Shown: one piece after another, positions 46,599-55,294 of the stretch | Position numbering within the stretch: the first letter of the stretch is position 1 | How the letters are laid out: each line of letters starts with the position of its first letter | NCBI GenBank assembly: GCA_031268095.1 | Contig: JAIRXU010000025.1 | Location: 19,055 to 83,054, forward strand | Source of the DNA: Oscillospiraceae bacterium | GTDB lineage: Bacteria > Bacillota > Clostridia > Oscillospirales > Acutalibacteraceae | Direction of reading: 5' to 3' | DNA: 64,000 nt | Notes under the pieces: model-generated | Seen by the model: only the letters and a program-made list of their open reading frames with translations | Database searches by the model: none | Told to the model about the DNA's origin: nothing | Translations under genes and position numbers: made by a program

Positions 46599-47999
46599 AT
46601 GATCCCCAACACCGAAAAATCCATGGAGAAAATCGTTACCCTCTGCAAAGGGCGCGGTTTTGTGTATCCGGGCAGCGAAATTTACGGCGGTCTGGCCAAC
46701 GCCTGGGATTACGGCCCCTTGGGCGTGGAACTGAAGAACAACATCAAGCGCGCCTGGTGGCGGAAGTTTATTCGGGAGAACCCCTATAACGTCGGGGTTG
46801 ACTGCGCTATCCTGATGAATTCGGAGGTGTGGAAAGCTTCGGGGCACGTTGTCAACTTCAATGACCCGCTGATCGACTGCAAGCAGTGCAAAACGCGGCA
46901 CCGGGCAGATCAGCTGGTGGACCGCTATAACAGCGAGCACGGCATCGAGATGAACGCCGACGGGCTGCCCAATGAGGTCCTGACGGCCTATATCCGCGAC
47001 CATGAAATCCCCTGCCCCGGCTGCGGGAAGAATGACTTCACCGACATCCGGAAATTCAATATGATGTTCAAGACCCATCAGGGCGTCACCGACGACAACG
47101 CGGCGGAAATCTACCTCCGGCCGGAGACGGCGCAGGGCATGTTTGTGAATTTTAAGAACGTCCAGCGGACCACCCGCCGCAAGCTTCCTTTCGGCATTGG
47201 CCAAACGGGCAAAAGTTTCCGCAACGAAATTACGCCGGGCAATTTCATCTTCCGCACCCGGGAGTTCGAACAGATGGAGCTGGAGTTTTTCTGCCAGCCG
47301 GGAACGGAACTGGAATGGTTCGACTACTGGCGGGCGTTCTGCCGGGATTGGCTGCTGTCGCTGGGAATTCGGGCGGAAAATCTCCGTCTGCGGGATCACG
47401 AAAAGGAAAAACTCTCCCACTACAGCAACGCCACCACCGACATCGAGTATCTCTTCCCCTTCGGGTGGGGAGAGCTTTGGGGCGTCGCCTCCCGGACGGA
47501 TTTTGACCTCAAGGCGCACCAGAGCGCGTCCGGCCAGGATTTGACCTACTTTGACCAGGACAGCGGCGAGCGCTTCGTTCCCTACTGTGTGGAACCCGCC
47601 GTCGGCGTGGACCGGATTTTCCTGACCGCGCTGTGCGACGCCTACGACGAGGAAGTGGTGGACGCCGAGAAAAACGACAGCCGTGTGGTTGTGCGCCTTC
47701 ATCCGGCCCTGGCCCCGGTCAAGGCGGCGGTCCTGCCTCTTTCGAAGAAACTGGCTGACCCGGCGCGGGCGGTGTATTTCTCTCTGCTCAAGCGCTTCGC
47801 CTGCGATTACGACGACACCGGCTCCATCGGAAAACGCTACCGCCGCCAAGACGAAATCGGAACACCCTACTGTATCACCTACGATTTCGACTCCGAGACC
47901 GATGGCCGCGTCACCGTCCGCGACCGCGACACCATGGAGCAGCAACGCCTGCCGGTCCATCAGCTGGCTGCGTTTTTGGAAGAGAAGCTGCTGTTCTGA
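46599..47999 (+). CDS. glyS: Glycyl-tRNA synthetase, homodimeric type
   Basis: This is the single-chain (alpha2) class II GlyRS found in many Gram-positives, eukaryotes and archaea. The 466-residue protein opens [20 protein letters not shown], with class II motif 2-like [20 protein letters not shown] (read as two parts), [13 protein letters not shown] near 188, and the C-terminal anticodon-binding domain (about 370-460, [17 protein letters not shown]). ATG 46599 is chosen because it follows GAAAGG and lies downstream of the predicted transcription start, whereas ATG 46545 lies at or before it. The product charges tRNA-Gly. Confidence 0.96.
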   Translation: MIPNTEKSMEKIVTLCKGRGFVYPGSEIYGGLANAWDYGPLGVELKNNIKRAWWRKFIRENPYNVGVDCAILMNSEVWKASGHVVNFNDPLIDCKQCKTRHRADQLVDRYNSEHGIEMNADGLPNEVLTAYIRDHEIPCPGCGKNDFTDIRKFNMMFKTHQGVTDDNAAEIYLRPETAQGMFVNFKNVQRTTRRKLPFGIGQTGKSFRNEITPGNFIFRTREFEQMELEFFCQPGTELEWFDYWRAFCRDWLLSLGIRAENLRLRDHEKEKLSHYSNATTDIEYLFPFGWGELWGVASRTDFDLKAHQSASGQDLTYFDQDSGERFVPYCVEPAVGVDRIFLTALCDAYDEEVVDAEKNDSRVVVRLHPALAPVKAAVLPLSKKLADPARAVYFSLLKRFACDYDDTGSIGKRYRRQDEIGTPYCITYDFDSETDGRVTVRDRDTMEQQRLPVHQLAAFLEEKLLF

Positions 48000-48041
48000 G
48001 GCGGCGATACCGAACTTCAACTGACCAAGGAGGCCGGGCTT

Positions 48042-49427
48042 ATGCCAACCGTACAATTTACCGAAACCGTCCTGCGGGACGCCAACCAATCCCTGATCGC
48101 TACCCGCATGCCCCGGACTGCCTTCGAGGGAATCCTGGGCGCCTTGGACAAAGCGGGATATTACTCGCTGGAATGCTGGGGCGGGGCGACGTTCGACAGC
48201 TGCCTGCGCTACCTGGACGAAGATCCCTGGGAGCGTCTGCGGACCATCCGCAAGGCCTGCCCCAACAGCAAGCTCCAGATGCTCCTGCGCGGACAGAATC
48301 TCTTGGGGTATAAACACTACCCGGACGACGTCGTCCGGCTGTTCGTGCGCAAGAGCGTCGAAAACGGGATTGACATCATCCGGATTTTCGACGCGCTCAA
48401 CGACCCGCGCAACATCGAGGTTGCCGTGGACGAAACGCTGAAAAGCGGGGCGCACGCCTCCGGAACCCTCTGTTTCACCACCAGCCCCATTCATACGCTG
48501 GAGAGCTTCGCGGCTTTGGCAAAACAGCTCGAGGGCATGGGGGCGCAGTCCATTTGCGTCAAGGATATGGCCGGGATCATGGGGCCCCAGGAGGCCTACG
48601 ACCTGGTCAGGGCAATCAAGGCGCGGGTGACCGTCCCCGTGGTGGTTCACACCCACTCCACGACGGGCCTCGGGTTTCTGACGCTGCTCAAGAGCGTGGA
48701 GGCCGGGGCAGACGTGATCGACACCGCGATTTCCGCTTTTTCCGGCGGGACCTCCCAGCCCGCAACGGAAACGATGGCGTACGCCCTGCGGCAGCTGGGG
48801 TATACCGTCCCCCTCGACGGCGGGCGGCTAACCGAAATCAACGATTTTTTCAAACCGGTGCAGGCGGCGTTCCTCCGGGATGGAACACTGAATCCGACGG
48901 TTCTGGGAACCTCCCCGGACTGCCTGATTTATCAGATCCCGGGCGGCATGCTCTCCAATCTGGTGGCCCAGCTGACGGCCCAAAAGAAGCTGGATCTGCT
49001 GGACCAGGTGCTGGCGGAGACGCCGAAGGTCCGCGCGGATCTCGGTTATCCGCCGCTGGTGACCCCCATGAGCCAGATGGTGGGCGCCCAGGCCGCCTCC
49101 AACGTCCTCCAAGGGGAACGCTACAAGAGCGTTTCCAAAGAAGTGCGCAGCTACGTGGCCGGAGAATACGGCCGCGCGCCGGGAGACATCAGCCCGGCGC
49201 TGCGGCAGAAGATCCTGGGCGGCAAAGCGCCCGTGACGTGCCGTTTCGCCGACCTGCTGGAGCCGGGCGTCGAAACAGCCCGGGCAGAACTGGGAGACCG
49301 CGCTGCCTGCGACGAGGATGTGCTGTCTTACATCGCCTTTCCCCAGCAGGCGGAAGCCTACTTCGAAAAGCGCGACGCGAAGAAGCGGAACACGGTTTCC
49401 TACTCGCTGCGCCGGATCGACGACTAG
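48042..49427 (+). CDS. oadA: Oxaloacetate decarboxylase alpha (carboxyltransferase) subunit
   Basis: OadA transfers the carboxyl group of oxaloacetate to biotin in the sodium-pumping decarboxylase. The 461-residue protein has the DRE-TIM signature VLRDANQSL near 10, the metal-binding HTHSTTG near 206, KDMAG with the carboxylated-Lys region near 176, and the C-terminal PYC/OadA conserved domain (to about 460). It lacks a fused biotinyl domain, which is encoded separately at 50824. CAAGGAGG precedes the ATG. The same fold serves pyruvate carboxylase subunit B, but the adjacent membrane subunit genes favour the decarboxylase. Confidence 0.93.
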   Translation: MPTVQFTETVLRDANQSLIATRMPRTAFEGILGALDKAGYYSLECWGGATFDSCLRYLDEDPWERLRTIRKACPNSKLQMLLRGQNLLGYKHYPDDVVRLFVRKSVENGIDIIRIFDALNDPRNIEVAVDETLKSGAHASGTLCFTTSPIHTLESFAALAKQLEGMGAQSICVKDMAGIMGPQEAYDLVRAIKARVTVPVVVHTHSTTGLGFLTLLKSVEAGADVIDTAISAFSGGTSQPATETMAYALRQLGYTVPLDGGRLTEINDFFKPVQAAFLRDGTLNPTVLGTSPDCLIYQIPGGMLSNLVAQLTAQKKLDLLDQVLAETPKVRADLGYPPLVTPMSQMVGAQAASNVLQGERYKSVSKEVRSYVAGEYGRAPGDISPALRQKILGGKAPVTCRFADLLEPGVETARAELGDRAACDEDVLSYIAFPQQAEAYFEKRDAKKRNTVSYSLRRIDD

Positions 49428-49442
49428 GGAGGGGCTATTCTC

Positions 49443-49898
49443 ATGTTCGATTTCTTCCGCTCTATCCTCCGTTCTATTGTATACACTGCCAGTCACCCCA
49501 AGCTGCCGCTGCCGGAAGCTTTGGCGGACGCGCTGGCCGGGATGATCACGGTGATTTCCGTGCTGATGCTCCTGATGTTCTGCGTCCTGCTCTTTTCGAA
49601 AATCGTGACCGCCGCTGAGCGGCGCAAAGCGCCGAAGAACCCAGGGGAACCCGCCGCCGGCATCCTTGGCGGCGCGGACAGCCCGGCCGCGCTGACCGTC
49701 ACGGATACCGCGGCTCCCGCGCCGCCGGCCAAACCGTCGCCAGCCGGCCGCCCATTGCCGGAAACGCAATCCCAGGGCAAGCTGACCCTGATCGAAACAG
49801 ACGAGACCACCGCCGCGATTCTGATGGCCATCGTCAGCCACCAAAGCGGCATCCCCCTCAACCGCCTGGTGTTTCATTCCATCCGGTTGCTGCATTAA
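49443..49898 (+). CDS. OadG-like small membrane subunit of the sodium pump decarboxylase
   Basis: The 151-residue protein has one N-terminal membrane helix (MITVISVLMLLMFCVLLF, about 35-52) and a hydrophilic, Pro/Ala-rich tail that closes with a conserved-looking helix (ETTAAILMAIVSHQSGIPL). OadG subunits have this layout and help assemble the alpha and beta subunits. Identification depends on position between oadA and the biotin carrier as well as the topology; sequence similarity in this family is always low. Confidence 0.7.
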   Translation: MFDFFRSILRSIVYTASHPKLPLPEALADALAGMITVISVLMLLMFCVLLFSKIVTAAERRKAPKNPGEPAAGILGGADSPAALTVTDTAAPAPPAKPSPAGRPLPETQSQGKLTLIETDETTAAILMAIVSHQSGIPLNRLVFHSIRLLH

Positions 49899-49910
49899 GG
49901 AGGCGGACGC

Positions 49911-50867
49911 ATGACAGGCGAACGGAGCGCTTTCCCGCGCGCCGACGTTGCCGGGGTTTCGCTGCCCTGGCTGCTGATCGGCACCAACTGGCTGATGGGC
50001 TACAGCCACACCTCCGCCGCGGCCGACGCGGGCATCCGCGCGCGCTATCCCACCTACCAGAGCTACCTGCCCGTATTCGAGGCCTTCGTCAGCCGGGGTG
50101 TCGACGCCATGATGGGGCCGGGCGAAAATAAGCCCCTGCCCGACGCCCCGCACTACGCCGAGCAGCAGCTGGGCCGGAAGATCATCTTTGTGGATACCCC
50201 CGTGCTCAACGTGGACGACAGTCCCCAGGGCCGGCGGGAAGCCGAACAGAAAATCCGGCAGAGCGCGGCGGACGGCGCCACCTTTTGTTTGCCGCACCAT
50301 GCCTGTACAGAGCGCCTGGTCAACCGCACCCGCGGCACCATTGACCGCCTGGACGATTACACCAAGATGATCCGCGACGCCGGCCTGATCCCGGGCCTGT
50401 CCTGCCACATGCCGGAGATGATCCCCTATGCGGACCAGAACGGCTATGACGTGGAAACCTACATCCAAATTTATAACCCCATGGGATTCCTGATGCAAGT
50501 GGAGATCGAGAACGTATCCAAAATCATCCGGCAGGCAAAGAAGCCGGTCATGGTCATCAAGCCTTTCGCCGCCGGGCGCTGCAGCCCCTACGTCGGCCTG
50601 AACTTTGTCTACAATACCATCCGGGACCGCGACATGGTCACCCGCGGCGCGGGAAGCCCCGCCGAGGCGCTGGAGGATATCGAGATTGCCCTGGCGGCCA
50701 TCGAGCGCCGCTGGCCTGACCTGGAGGGCCGCGGCAGCCCCGCGCAGCAGGCGGCGCTGCAGAATGGAGAGAATGGAGAGAATGGAGCGGAAACAACCAG
50801 TTTGAGATGGGAGGCCCCAAGCGATGAAGTATACCGTAACCTTAGGCGAAAAGCAATACGAAGTTGA
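49911..50867 (+). CDS. Conserved TIM-barrel-like protein of unknown function in the oad operon
   Basis: The 318-residue soluble protein has a pattern of alternating strands and helices (PWLLIGTNWL; KIIFVDTPVLN; FCLPHHACTERL; GLIPGLSCHMPEM; KPVMVIKPFAAGRC) that suggests an aldolase-like (beta/alpha)8 barrel. I do not recognise a catalytic signature. Its place within the decarboxylase operon suggests a metabolic role near oxaloacetate or acyl-CoA carboxylation. The C-terminal end is odd: it contains a 9-bp triplication (NGENGENG) and its last 44 bases overlap the biotin carrier gene. AAGGAGG lies 7 bases before the ATG. Confidence 0.6.
   Translation: MTGERSAFPRADVAGVSLPWLLIGTNWLMGYSHTSAAADAGIRARYPTYQSYLPVFEAFVSRGVDAMMGPGENKPLPDAPHYAEQQLGRKIIFVDTPVLNVDDSPQGRREAEQKIRQSAADGATFCLPHHACTERLVNRTRGTIDRLDDYTKMIRDAGLIPGLSCHMPEMIPYADQNGYDVETYIQIYNPMGFLMQVEIENVSKIIRQAKKPVMVIKPFAAGRCSPYVGLNFVYNTIRDRDMVTRGAGSPAEALEDIEIALAAIERRWPDLEGRGSPAQQAALQNGENGENGAETTSLRWEAPSDEVYRNLRRKAIRS
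50761..50787 (+). repeat. Perfect 9-bp tandem triplication inside a coding region
   Basis: AGAATGGAG is repeated three times, in frame, encoding Asn-Gly-Glu units near the C-terminus of the TIM-barrel-like protein. Compare the 9-bp triplication at 7722-7748. Confidence 0.92.
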
Positions 50868-51210
50868 GGTCAGCGAAAGCGACGCCGTCCTGACCTCCGT
50901 CAGCGACGCGCCTGCCGCCGCCGCACCCGCGCCGTCCCCAGCCGCGCCTCCCCCGCCGGCGCCTTCAAAGACGGACGCTCCCGCGCCGTCCGCGGCGGAA
51001 GGAACAAAGATTTTGGCGCCGATGCCGGGAACGGTGCTGTCGGTCGGCGTTGCCGTCGGGGATTCCGTCAAGGCCGGGCAGGCCCTTGCGGTGCTGGAAG
51101 CCATGAAGATGGAAAACGAAGTCGTCGCGCCGCAGGACGGCACGGTGAAACAGATCTTAACCCAAAAGGGCGCGTCGGTGAACACGGACGACCTGTTGCT
51201 GGTTATTTAG
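50824..51210 (+). CDS. Biotin carboxyl carrier protein of the decarboxylase
   Basis: The 128-residue protein has an N-terminal strand pair (KYTVTLGEKQYEVEV), a Pro/Ala-rich flexible arm (about 30-57), and a biotinyl domain (about 60-128) with the biotin-accepting Lys in LEAMKMENEV near 101. It shuttles carboxybiotin from OadA to the membrane subunit OadB. The start overlaps the previous gene by 44 bases, and GGGAGG lies 8 bases before the ATG. Confidence 0.94.
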   Translation: MKYTVTLGEKQYEVEVSESDAVLTSVSDAPAAAAPAPSPAAPPPPAPSKTDAPAPSAAEGTKILAPMPGTVLSVGVAVGDSVKAGQALAVLEAMKMENEVVAPQDGTVKQILTQKGASVNTDDLLLVI

Positions 51211-51230
51211 CCGGAAGGAGGGGACACGGT

Positions 51231-52421
51231 TTGGATATCAAAGAAGTCCTCTGGAAGCTCTGGGAATCCTCCGGAATCGCGCAGCTGTTTGCGGGCGGAC
51301 ACTTCTCATGGCAGAAGCTCGTGATGATCCTGGTCAGCTTTGTGCTGCTCTATTTTGCGATTTTTCGGGACTGCGAGCCGCTGCTGCTGGTGCCGATCGC
51401 CTTCGGTATGCTGCTCGTCAATCTGCCGGGGTCGGGCGTATTCATGGACGCGGCGGGCTTTTTTGGCTCTGCTGAGGGCGGGGCAAACGCCCACTGGTAC
51501 GATTCGGGACTCCTGACTTTCTTTTATATGGGCGTCAAAAGTTCCGTCTTCCCCTGCCTGATTTTCTTAGGCATCGGGGCGATGACTGATTTCGGGCCGC
51601 TGCTGGCCAATCCTTCCAGCCTGCTGCTGGGAGCGGCGGCGCAGCTTGGCATCGTGGTGGCGTTCTTCGCGGCCATTTTGCTGGGATTCGACGCCAAGGA
51701 GGCCGCTTCCATCGGCATCATCGGCGGGGCGGACGGCCCAACGGCCATCTTCCTGACCGGGAAACTGGCGCCGCGCCTGATGAGCGGCATTACCATCGCG
51801 GCTTATTCTTACATGGCGTTGATTCCCTTCATCCAGCCTCCGCTGATGAAGCTGCTCACCACCAAAAAAGAGCGGGAAGTCAAAATGACCCAAGCCCGCA
51901 AGGTCAGCAAAACGGAACGGATCCTTTTTCCGTTGATCGTATTGGTTCTGGCGGTCTTCGTCCTGCCCAGCGTGGCGCCGCTGCTGGGGATGCTGATGTT
52001 CGGCAACCTGCTGCGGGAATGCGGCGTGACCGACCGGCTAAGCGACACGGCGCAGAACACGCTGATGAACATCGTTACGATTCTTCTGGGCATCAGCGTC
52101 GGCGCGACGGCGCAGGGCGAAGAGTTCCTGAAAGCCGGCACGCTGAAAATCGTCGTGCTGGGTCTGTTCGCCTTCTCGTTCTCCACCGTCGGCGGATTGC
52201 TGCTGGGGAAACTGATGTACGCTGTTACCAAAGGGCGCGTCAATCCGCTGATTGGCTCCGCCGGCGTATCCGCCGTGCCGATGGCCGCCCGGGTGTCCCA
52301 GCGGGAAGGGGCGAAAGCCCGCCCGGGGAACTACCTGCTGATGTATGCGATGGGGCCCAACGTCGCCGGGGTCATCGGTTCCGCTGTCATGGCGGGGTTC
52401 TTGCTGACACTGTTCGGGTAA
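51231..52421 (+). CDS. oadB: Oxaloacetate decarboxylase beta subunit, sodium-translocating membrane protein
   Basis: OadB decarboxylates carboxybiotin and exports sodium ions. The 396-residue protein has about nine to eleven membrane helices and the conserved GGADGPTAIF motif near 165-174, in which the Asp is essential for sodium transport, plus a second conserved segment near 290 (NIVTILLGISVGA). Start is TTG 51231, with GGAAGGAGGGG about 8 bases before. The family also includes beta subunits of methylmalonyl-CoA and glutaconyl-CoA decarboxylases; the OadA partner decides for oxaloacetate here. Confidence 0.94.
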   Translation: MDIKEVLWKLWESSGIAQLFAGGHFSWQKLVMILVSFVLLYFAIFRDCEPLLLVPIAFGMLLVNLPGSGVFMDAAGFFGSAEGGANAHWYDSGLLTFFYMGVKSSVFPCLIFLGIGAMTDFGPLLANPSSLLLGAAAQLGIVVAFFAAILLGFDAKEAASIGIIGGADGPTAIFLTGKLAPRLMSGITIAAYSYMALIPFIQPPLMKLLTTKKEREVKMTQARKVSKTERILFPLIVLVLAVFVLPSVAPLLGMLMFGNLLRECGVTDRLSDTAQNTLMNIVTILLGISVGATAQGEEFLKAGTLKIVVLGLFAFSFSTVGGLLLGKLMYAVTKGRVNPLIGSAGVSAVPMAARVSQREGAKARPGNYLLMYAMGPNVAGVIGSAVMAGFLLTLFG

Positions 52422-52465
52422 CGGCGCCCCCCTCCCCGGTTGATTTTTCTCCTCCCGCCAATCGC

Positions 52466-52494
52466 TTGCCTTCCCCTTCGCTTCCTGCTAAAAT
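52466..52494 (+). promoter_or_regulatory. Sigma-A promoter of the XRE regulator
   Basis: TTGCCT (52466-52471) and TAAAAT (52489-52494), 17-bp spacer, about 55 bases before the gene. Confidence 0.68.
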
Positions 52495-52551
52495 GATAGC
52501 ACGGAGGCGATTTTTTTTGACGCGTCCAAACAGAAAGGAGCCATGACCGTG

Positions 52552-53376
52552 ATGAGCGAAACCATGGGAACCCGGATCAAATCCTGGCGCAAAGCGAAAA
52601 GCCTCACCCAGGAACAGTTGGCCGAATCTCTGGGCGTTTCCTGCCAGGCGGTTTCCAAGTGGGAAACCGGGATCACCTCGCCAGATATTGGGATGATGCC
52701 GGCGCTGGCGGACTTCTTCCGCGTCAGCATTGACCAGATTTTTGGGTACGATAAGCGAGAGCGGGAGCGGGCTGTTATGGAAATCGTGGACGAAGCCTTC
52801 CGGGGATACCGGCGGCGCGGCGACTGCCCCGGCGCGCGGCGGGTGCTGGAGGAGGGACTGCGCCGCTTCCCGGACGACGACGTCTTGCTGAACAACATTC
52901 TTTGCACCATTGACCCGGCGGAGGCGCCTGACGAACTGATCGCCCTGGCGCAGCGGCTGATCGTGAAAACGGAAATGGACGACGTGAAATACGACGCGCT
53001 GCGCTTGCTGGCCGCCGCCTTGGCCCAAAAGGGGGATATGGCCGCCTGCGCCGCCGCGCTGGAGCAAATTCCGGAACTTTACTTCACAAAACTAGAGTGG
53101 CAGGCAAAACTGCTGCGCGGCGAAGCGCGGGAGGAAGCGGCCCGCAAGCAGAAATGGCTTTCCCTCGAATGCCTCTGCGACATGATGAAGGCCTTGGCAG
53201 GGCATTACCGCTCCATCGGCCGGCCGGACTGGGCGGAGGAGGAAGTCCAGGCGGTCCGCGCAGCGCTGGATCCGCTGCTGCCAACGGACCGGTCCAGCCA
53301 CCGAACACAGCGGCGGGAACAGTTTGAGGCGTACTGGCAGACGACGTTCGGGGAAATCCCACCGCCATCGGGATAA
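52552..53376 (+). CDS. XRE-family DNA-binding regulator with helical C-terminal domain
   Basis: The 274-residue protein starts with a helix-turn-helix of the XRE type (GTRIKSWRKAKSLTQEQLAE ... CQAVSKWETG, about 4-55), followed by IGMMPALADFFRVSID. The remainder (about 80-250) is all-helical with TPR-like character, as in regulators that respond to peptides or proteins. Regulatory target is unknown; it has its own promoter and is not clearly linked to oad or pur. Start may be GTG 52549 or ATG 52552; both have GAAAGGAG at a reasonable distance. Confidence 0.85.
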   Translation: MSETMGTRIKSWRKAKSLTQEQLAESLGVSCQAVSKWETGITSPDIGMMPALADFFRVSIDQIFGYDKRERERAVMEIVDEAFRGYRRRGDCPGARRVLEEGLRRFPDDDVLLNNILCTIDPAEAPDELIALAQRLIVKTEMDDVKYDALRLLAAALAQKGDMAACAAALEQIPELYFTKLEWQAKLLRGEAREEAARKQKWLSLECLCDMMKALAGHYRSIGRPDWAEEEVQAVRAALDPLLPTDRSSHRTQRREQFEAYWQTTFGEIPPPSG

Positions 53377-53459
53377 CCCTCTGTCGTTCGGCGTTTTGCA
53401 CAATTTTCATTTCATCCCTCCCCCGCGTCAGGTTAATCCGACAAAATCAAAAAAACGTC

Positions 53460-53488
53460 TTGACGGGAAGCTAACATTGTGCTATACT
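53460..53488 (+). promoter_or_regulatory. Sigma-A promoter of 5S rRNA gene
   Basis: TTGACG (53460-53465) and TATACT (53483-53488), 17-bp spacer, with start expected near 53495, about 45 bases before the mature 5S end. It is also the nearest good promoter upstream of the pur operon. Confidence 0.75.
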
Positions 53489-53538
53489 AGTCAAGCAGTG
53501 AGGGCGGCGCACCAAGCAAACGCAGAGGCCGTTCTCCA

Positions 53539-53654
53539 GTCGGTGCTTATGACGGTGAGGGTCCACCCGTTCCCATCCCGAACACGGTAGTTAAGCTCAC
53601 TCGTGCTGACGATACTTGGCGGGCGACCGCCCGGGAAAATAAGTCGGTGCCGAC
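53539..53654 (+). rRNA. rrf: 5S ribosomal RNA, isolated gene
   Basis: The conserved 5S core CCCATCCCGAACACGG and AGTTAAGC is present at 53572-53601. The terminal stem GTCGGTGC (53539-53546) pairs with GTGCCGAC (53647-53654), including G-U pairs. Length about 116 nt is typical. No 16S or 23S sequence adjoins it, so this is a stand-alone 5S gene. Confidence 0.95.
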
Positions 53655-53660
53655 ACCAAA

Positions 53661-53695
53661 AACCGTCATCCTTCGGGTGACGGTTCTATTTTGTT
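53661..53695 (+). terminator. Terminator after 5S rRNA
   Basis: AACCGTCATCC (53661-53671) pairs with GGGTGACGGTT (53675-53685) around a UUCG-type loop; CTATTTTGTT follows. Confidence 0.85.
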
Positions 53696-53715
53696 CTGCG
53701 GAGGAGGTCTGAGCC

Positions 53716-53787
53716 ATGCGGTTGCCTCGAAACGAAATAGCGAAATGCCGGGTGCGGTCGCGGGGCGGACTGCGCCCGTTTTTTTAA
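53716..53787 (+). CDS. Possible 23-codon leader peptide overlapping a terminator, upstream of purE
   Basis: An ATG at 53716, preceded by GGAGGAGG about 9 bases upstream, opens a frame for 23 residues (MRLPRNEIAKC then VRSRGGLRPFF after one Arg). Six of them are Arg, and the stop codon lies at the end of the T-run of the terminator at 53763-53786. The arrangement is that of a leader-peptide attenuator, but there is no run of a single regulatory codon, so it may also be a chance frame. Very short, so low confidence. Confidence 0.3.
   Translation: MRLPRNEIAKCRVRSRGGLRPFF
53763..53786 (+). terminator. Terminator or attenuator upstream of purE
   Basis: GGGCG (53763-53767) and CGCCC (53773-53777) form a compact stem followed by GTTTTTTT. 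It lies 63 bases before purE with no obvious promoter in between, so it may control read-through from the 5S transcript. Confidence 0.7.
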
Positions 53788-53849
53788 TGGAAAATCCGCA
53801 GAGCAAATGACAAAATCCGGAATTGCGAAGTCAAGGAGGGCGTCGAACC

Positions 53850-54353
53850 ATGCCAAAGGAACCAAAGAAGGCCGCCGTCATCATGGGCAGCCTGAGCGAC
53901 TGGGAGACGGTGAAACCGGCGGTGCAGTTGCTGGACAAGCTGGAAATTCCCCGCGAGGCCCATGTCTATTCCGCCCACCGCAGCCCCCAGGCGGCCGCCG
54001 ACTTCGCCGCCGCCGCGCGGGACATGGGATTCGGCGTCCTCATCGCCGCGGCGGGGATGGCTGCCCACTTGGCCGGGGCGCTGGCCGCCCGGACCACCCT
54101 GCCGGTGATCGGCATCCCAGTGAACGCCTCCCTGGATGGGATGGACGCCCTGCTGGCGACGGTGCAGATGCCGCCTGGCATCCCTGTGGCGACGGTGGCT
54201 GTGAACGGCGCGTACAACGCCGCGATGCTGGCCGCTCAAATACTGGCGGTGGAGGATTCTGCTCTGGCGGCGCGGCTGGCCGCGTTGCGGGAAGATATGA
54301 CCCGCTGCGCGGCGGCAAAGGATGCGCAACTGCAAACCATGCTGACTATGTAA
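53850..54353 (+). CDS. purE: N5-carboxyaminoimidazole ribonucleotide mutase (PurE class I)
   Basis: PurE moves CO2 from N5-CAIR to give CAIR. The 167-residue protein has the class I pattern: MGSLSDWET near 14-22, SAHRSPQ near 45-51 with the active His, and [15 protein letters not shown] near 73-87 (usually A-G-G-A-A-H-L-P-G-M). ATG 53850 follows AAGGAGGG. It is the first gene of the purine cluster; purK, which would supply N5-CAIR, was not found in the window. Confidence 0.95.
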   Translation: MPKEPKKAAVIMGSLSDWETVKPAVQLLDKLEIPREAHVYSAHRSPQAAADFAAAARDMGFGVLIAAAGMAAHLAGALAARTTLPVIGIPVNASLDGMDALLATVQMPPGIPVATVAVNGAYNAAMLAAQILAVEDSALAARLAALREDMTRCAAAKDAQLQTMLTM

Positions 54354-54386
54354 TCCGGAACGCGGTATCAAAGAAAGGGGTTTACG

Positions 54387-55235
54387 ATGGAAAAAATCAT
54401 CAGCGGAAAAGTCCGGGATGTCTTTTCGGTGGACAACAGCAGCCTGGTGATCGTCACGACTGACCGTATTTCGGCTTTTGACGTGATTCTGCCAACCGAT
54501 ATCTCCGGCAAGGGCACAGCCCTCAACCAAATCTCAAACTTTTGGTTTGGGCTGACCCAGGATCTGATTCCGAACCATCTGCTTTCCGCGGACCTTGCGG
54601 ACATGCCCGCGCTGTTTTCGGCGCAGCCGGAAACCTATGCCGGCCGCACCGTGCTGGTCAAGAAACTGCGGATGCTGCCGTATGAATTCATCATCCGCGG
54701 CTATGTCTTCGGCAATATGTGGAAGGCCTACCGGGCCGGAGAACCTTTTTGCGGCCAGAAGATCGAGGGAACCTATCAGCTGGCCGAGAAACTGGCGGCC
54801 CCGATCATCACCCCTTCCACCAAGGCGGCGGAAGGCCATGATATTTACATTTCTCTGGACGAGACGCGCGCGGACCTGGGCGCGGCGCTGACCGATCAAA
54901 TCTGCGGCGTCTGTCTGGCGCTCTATGACCGCTGCTACCGCTACGCGCTGGAACGGGGAATCATCATTGTGGACACCAAACTGGAATTCGGGCTGGACAG
55001 CGACGGCTCCCTGGTGCTGGCGGACGAGATCTTCACCCCGGATTCCAGCCGGTTCTGGGACGCGGCGGCCTACCGGGTCGGCGAGTCGCCGAAGTCCTAC
55101 GACAAGCAATTCGTCCGGGATTGGCTGATCGCCAACCATCTGGACGGCGCGGAACCGGCTCCCCTTCTGCCGCAGGGCATTGCGGACGAGACGGCGGCCC
55201 TTTACCGGCAATGCCTGGAGAAAATCACGGGCTGA
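54387..55235 (+). CDS. purC: SAICAR synthetase
   Basis: PurC joins CAIR and aspartate with ATP. The 282-residue protein shows GKVRDVFSV near 7-15, TTDRISAFDV near 24-33, the EFIIRGY segment, GEKLAAP-like AEKLAAPIITPSTK near 131-144, and DTKLEFG near 193. Length is between the short bacterial (about 240) and long forms. GAAAGGGG precedes the ATG by 8 bases. Confidence 0.97.
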   Translation: MEKIISGKVRDVFSVDNSSLVIVTTDRISAFDVILPTDISGKGTALNQISNFWFGLTQDLIPNHLLSADLADMPALFSAQPETYAGRTVLVKKLRMLPYEFIIRGYVFGNMWKAYRAGEPFCGQKIEGTYQLAEKLAAPIITPSTKAAEGHDIYISLDETRADLGAALTDQICGVCLALYDRCYRYALERGIIIVDTKLEFGLDSDGSLVLADEIFTPDSSRFWDAAAYRVGESPKSYDKQFVRDWLIANHLDGAEPAPLLPQGIADETAALYRQCLEKITG

Positions 55236-55294
55236 CGCGCGCCCTTCGCCGTGTCAGTTTGCGTCTCTATCATTTCTTAACCCGGGAGGTTTCT

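Noticed and set aside
46560..48656. 698-codon minus-strand open frame
   Set aside because: Antisense to glyS and oadA, both unmistakable genes.
48828..51185. 785-codon minus-strand open frame
   Set aside because: Antisense to the oad operon; sequence shows low-complexity shadow composition.
53696..53849. Purine riboswitch or PRPP/ppGpp riboswitch before purE
   Set aside because: I could not see the conserved three-way-junction loops. Only a terminator and a short frame are supported.
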